Source of the DNA: Caryophanales bacterium
Lineage (GTDB): Bacteria; Bacillota_I; Bacilli_A; RFN20; CAG-826
Reading direction: 5' to 3'
DNA length: 24,536 nt
Assembly (NCBI GenBank): GCA_022781015.1
Contig: JALEUF010000120.1
Location: 1-24,536, forward strand
Position numbers and translations under genes: made by a program. The stretch's first letter is position 1. The number at the start of each line of letters is the position of its first letter. This document shows positions 22,835 to 24,536 of this stretch, in pieces. The notes under the pieces are model-generated. The model was not told the origin of the DNA, made no database searches, and saw only the letters and a list, made by a program, of their open reading frames with translations.

Positions 22835-22877
22835 GTTCGGCAGCGAACTATTTAACTCTAAATTATGAAAATAACAA
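22835..22877 (-). promoter_or_regulatory. Promoter and candidate operator of the marR-ABC operon
   Basis: TTGTTA (22877-22872), 16 bp, TTAAAT (22855-22850). The predicted start (~22843) falls within the inverted repeat GTTCG-GCAG-CGAAC (22835-22848), a likely binding site for the MarR protein. The repeat is GC-richer than its surroundings, which makes it stand out. Confidence 0.5.
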
Positions 22878-22920
22878 GTGGCAAATTAATTAAAACCGCT
22901 TTCAAAGATAAATTATTTAT

Positions 22921-23910
22921 TTAATTTAAAGATTCTTCTAGACTTGCTCTTTCTTCTAAACCACGGAATATCTTTTCTAGCGAATCAATAGAATCTAGCG
23001 ATGTCGCTAGTTGCATTCTGACTCTTTTATATCCAGGGAAAGAAGAGAAGAAATGAGGCAATAAACCACGCAGTTCCCTTGTTCCAATATATTCGCCTTT
23101 TTCTTTGATTAAAGCGTAGGCGAATTCTTTTGCATATTCGATTTGTTTAACCTTGCTAGGAGAAGAAAGAAGGACCCCATTAGTTAAATATTCATTGATT
23201 TGGGTCAATAAATATGGATGCCCTAAGCCACCTCTAGCAACCATAACAAAATCAGCACGAGTTATATCCAAGGCATTTTTAGCATCCATCGGAGTAAATA
23301 TATCTCCAGATACGGCATAAGGAATGTTGATATGTTTTTTCATATCTTGAATTTCTTCATATCTAGCTTTGCCTGAATAAAACTGGGCACGAGTCCTGCA
23401 ATGGATGGAAATTAAAGCGACCCCTGCTCTTTCTAAAGCTTCTGCAACTTCATAAACATTAATAGAATCCTCGTCCCAACCTAATCTAATTTTGGCAGTG
23501 ACTGGCTTAGAAGAAACTTTAACTATTTCCCTTACATAATTTTCTAGTCCTGGAACATCTTTAAGCCACTTAGAACCAGCACCTGTCTTAACCACTTTTT
23601 CTACAGGACAGCCAAAATTCAAATCAAGGAAATCATAGGTAGCAACTTCTTCTATTTTCTTGATAGCGGGAATTGTGTTTTCTAATGAGAAACCAAATAG
23701 TTGAATAGCATACGGGGTATCTAGCTTTGAACTTTTTAGATAATCCAAAGTCTTTTCATTCCCATATCTAATCCCGCAGTCAGAAACCATCTCGGAAAAA
23801 GAAAGACCAACACCAAAAGGCTTCATGAATTCCCTATATGCAAGAGTTGTTACCCCTGCCATTGGACCAAGCAATATTTTGTTAGATATTTCTATTCCGG
23901 CGACCTTCAT
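22921..23910 (-). CDS. dusB: tRNA-dihydrouridine synthase (DusB-like)
   Basis: An FMN enzyme that reduces uridines in the tRNA D-loop with NADPH. Seen: LLGPMAGVTTLAYRE, LNFGCPVEKVVKTGAGS with the catalytic Cys, HCRTRAQFYSG, and VARGGLGHPYLL near the FMN-binding end. 329 residues is normal. No ribosome binding site precedes the ATG, and the likely promoter starts transcription about two bases upstream, so it may be translated from a leaderless mRNA. Confidence 0.94.
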   Translation of the reverse strand: MKVAGIEISNKILLGPMAGVTTLAYREFMKPFGVGLSFSEMVSDCGIRYGNEKTLDYLKSSKLDTPYAIQLFGFSLENTIPAIKKIEEVATYDFLDLNFGCPVEKVVKTGAGSKWLKDVPGLENYVREIVKVSSKPVTAKIRLGWDEDSINVYEVAEALERAGVALISIHCRTRAQFYSGKARYEEIQDMKKHINIPYAVSGDIFTPMDAKNALDITRADFVMVARGGLGHPYLLTQINEYLTNGVLLSSPSKVKQIEYAKEFAYALIKEKGEYIGTRELRGLLPHFFSSFPGYKRVRMQLATSLDSIDSLEKIFRGLEERASLEESLN

Positions 23911-23918
23911 AAGATAGA

Positions 23919-23947
23919 GTTATATAGAAAAGAAATTGCAAAGGCAA
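23919..23947 (-). promoter_or_regulatory. Promoter of dusB
   Basis: TTGCCT (23947-23942), 17 bp, TATAAC (23924-23919). The predicted start is near 23912, adjacent to the start codon. Confidence 0.5.
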
Positions 23948-23989
23948 TCAAAACATCGCTAAACAAAGTGCCCATAATGTCAATTTTGC

Positions 23990-24040
23990 TTTAATTGCAT
24001 TAAAATTTATATTGCACAAAATTGTTCTTGGCTCTATAAA
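23990..24040 (+). promoter_or_regulatory. Promoter of the downstream ABC exporter, with inverted repeat
   Basis: TTGCAC (24012-24017), 17 bp, TATAAA (24035-24040) is a good sigma-A promoter. Upstream is an inverted repeat TTTAAT-TGC-ATTAAA (23990-24004). A second, 8-bp pair, CAATTTTG (23981-23988) and CAAAATTG (24017-24024), spans the -35. Either could be a regulator site. Confidence 0.65.
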
Positions 24041-24065
24041 TCATACGTTTTAAAGGAGGTAAACC

Positions 24066-24536
24066 ATGTTTAAGATGTTGAAATCTTTCCGAAAAAGAGA
24101 CTGGATAGCTTTGTTCTTTATTATCGGATTAACAATAACTCAGGTTTGGTGCACGATGATGATGACCGATTATATGTCTAACATCATAAAGGCAATTATG
24201 TTTGTAGACTATAAGACAAACCCTGGACATATTAATGAACAGTTTGGCCAAATGTTTGAAAATGCAAGCGTTAGTGATATCTGGTATTGGGGTGGCATGA
24301 TGCTTCTTGTCGTAACTGGTTCAGTGGCATGCCAATTAGTCATATCCGTATTAGCGTCCATGATTGTAGCTAGTTTTGCCGTTACCACCAGGGACAAACT
24401 CAATAAGAAGATTTCATCATTCTCAATGGCGGAAATCAATAAATTCTCCACTGCTAGTTTAGTTACTAGAAGTACAAATGATATCGAACAAGTCCAAATG
24501 ACTTACCTCATGATGATGAGAATGGTTTTTGCTGCT
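24066..24536 (+). CDS. ABC exporter half-transporter, N-terminal part (cut by window end)
   Basis: The first 157 codons of an ABC exporter transmembrane domain, with no stop before the end of the window. Two membrane helices are visible (FFIIGLTITQVW and a MLLVVTGSVACQLVISVLAS stretch), followed by the coupling-helix region with FSMAEINKFSTASLVTRSTNDIEQVQ, which closely matches the FSNIDKFSTPSLVTRLTTDVTNVQ area of the exporter subunit at 20536-22386. AAAGGAGGT sits six bases before the ATG. It is likely the first subunit of a second heterodimeric exporter, transcribed away from dusB. Confidence 0.88.
   Translation, partial: MFKMLKSFRKRDWIALFFIIGLTITQVWCTMMMTDYMSNIIKAIMFVDYKTNPGHINEQFGQMFENASVSDIWYWGGMMLLVVTGSVACQLVISVLASMIVASFAVTTRDKLNKKISSFSMAEINKFSTASLVTRSTNDIEQVQMTYLMMMRMVFAA

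Noticed and set aside
24209..24451. 80-codon minus-strand ORF at the window end
   Set aside because: Lies antisense within the clear ABC exporter transmembrane domain.
1..24536. CRISPR array, insertion sequences, tRNA or rRNA genes
   Set aside because: No regular direct repeats with spacers, no transposase or integrase motifs, and no cloverleaf or rRNA sequence were recognised by reading.

Overview
The window is AT-rich DNA from a Bacillota-type bacterium, probably a Bacilli/Erysipelotrichia-like, Mollicutes-adjacent gut lineage. The reasons are the A/T-rich codon use, strong AGGAGG-type ribosome binding sites, and Firmicutes-style gene sets: GdpP-L9-DnaB, S6-SSB-S18 and WalJ-RlmH. TGA is used as a stop (gdpP, walJ) and Trp is read from TGG, so this is the standard code, not the Mycoplasma code. 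Lineage is inferred from gene content only.

Layout. 79-2130 (+): a two-domain old-yellow-enzyme oxidoreductase. 2133-7336 (-): a tightly overlapped housekeeping operon, gdpP > rplI > dnaB > walJ > rlmH, each junction overlapping by 1 or 4 nt. 7473-14080: an accessory segment between two conserved blocks (gdpP and rpsR). It holds a secreted endonuclease I whose C-terminal anchor is out of frame, a 42-residue membrane micro-ORF, a TrmB regulator - MFS transporter - SGNH hydrolase operon with a palindrome over its promoter, a tiny lipoprotein, an XRE regulator fused to an alpha/beta-hydrolase domain, and a compact locus that looks like a type I toxin-antitoxin system. 14277-14350: a second copy of the putative antitoxin RNA. 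14458-15598 (-): rpsF-ssb-rpsR with an S6:S18-type leader. 15664-18598 (-): lysS and glyA, each with its own promoter. 18605-22877 (-): a MarR-regulated heterodimeric ABC exporter. 22921-23947 (-): a DusB-type tRNA-dihydrouridine synthase. 24012-24536 (+): the beginning of another ABC exporter, cut by the window end.

The most interesting part is 13840-14110. A promoter on the minus strand (TTGTAA-N17-TATAAT) leads to an mRNA whose Shine-Dalgarno sequence is sequestered in a stem-loop and which encodes a 29-residue single-span hydrophobic peptide. A convergent plus-strand promoter with an extended -10 produces a ~58-nt RNA that ends in a terminator hairpin and is antisense to the mRNA's 3' end. 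The 5' leader segment that hides the Shine-Dalgarno sequence is repeated, inverted, at the 3' end of the mRNA, so mRNA ends and antisense RNA could compete for the same pairing. The small RNA unit is repeated ~430 bp away with a 16-nt identical core and the same extended -10. I infer a type I toxin-antitoxin module; the family is not one I can name.
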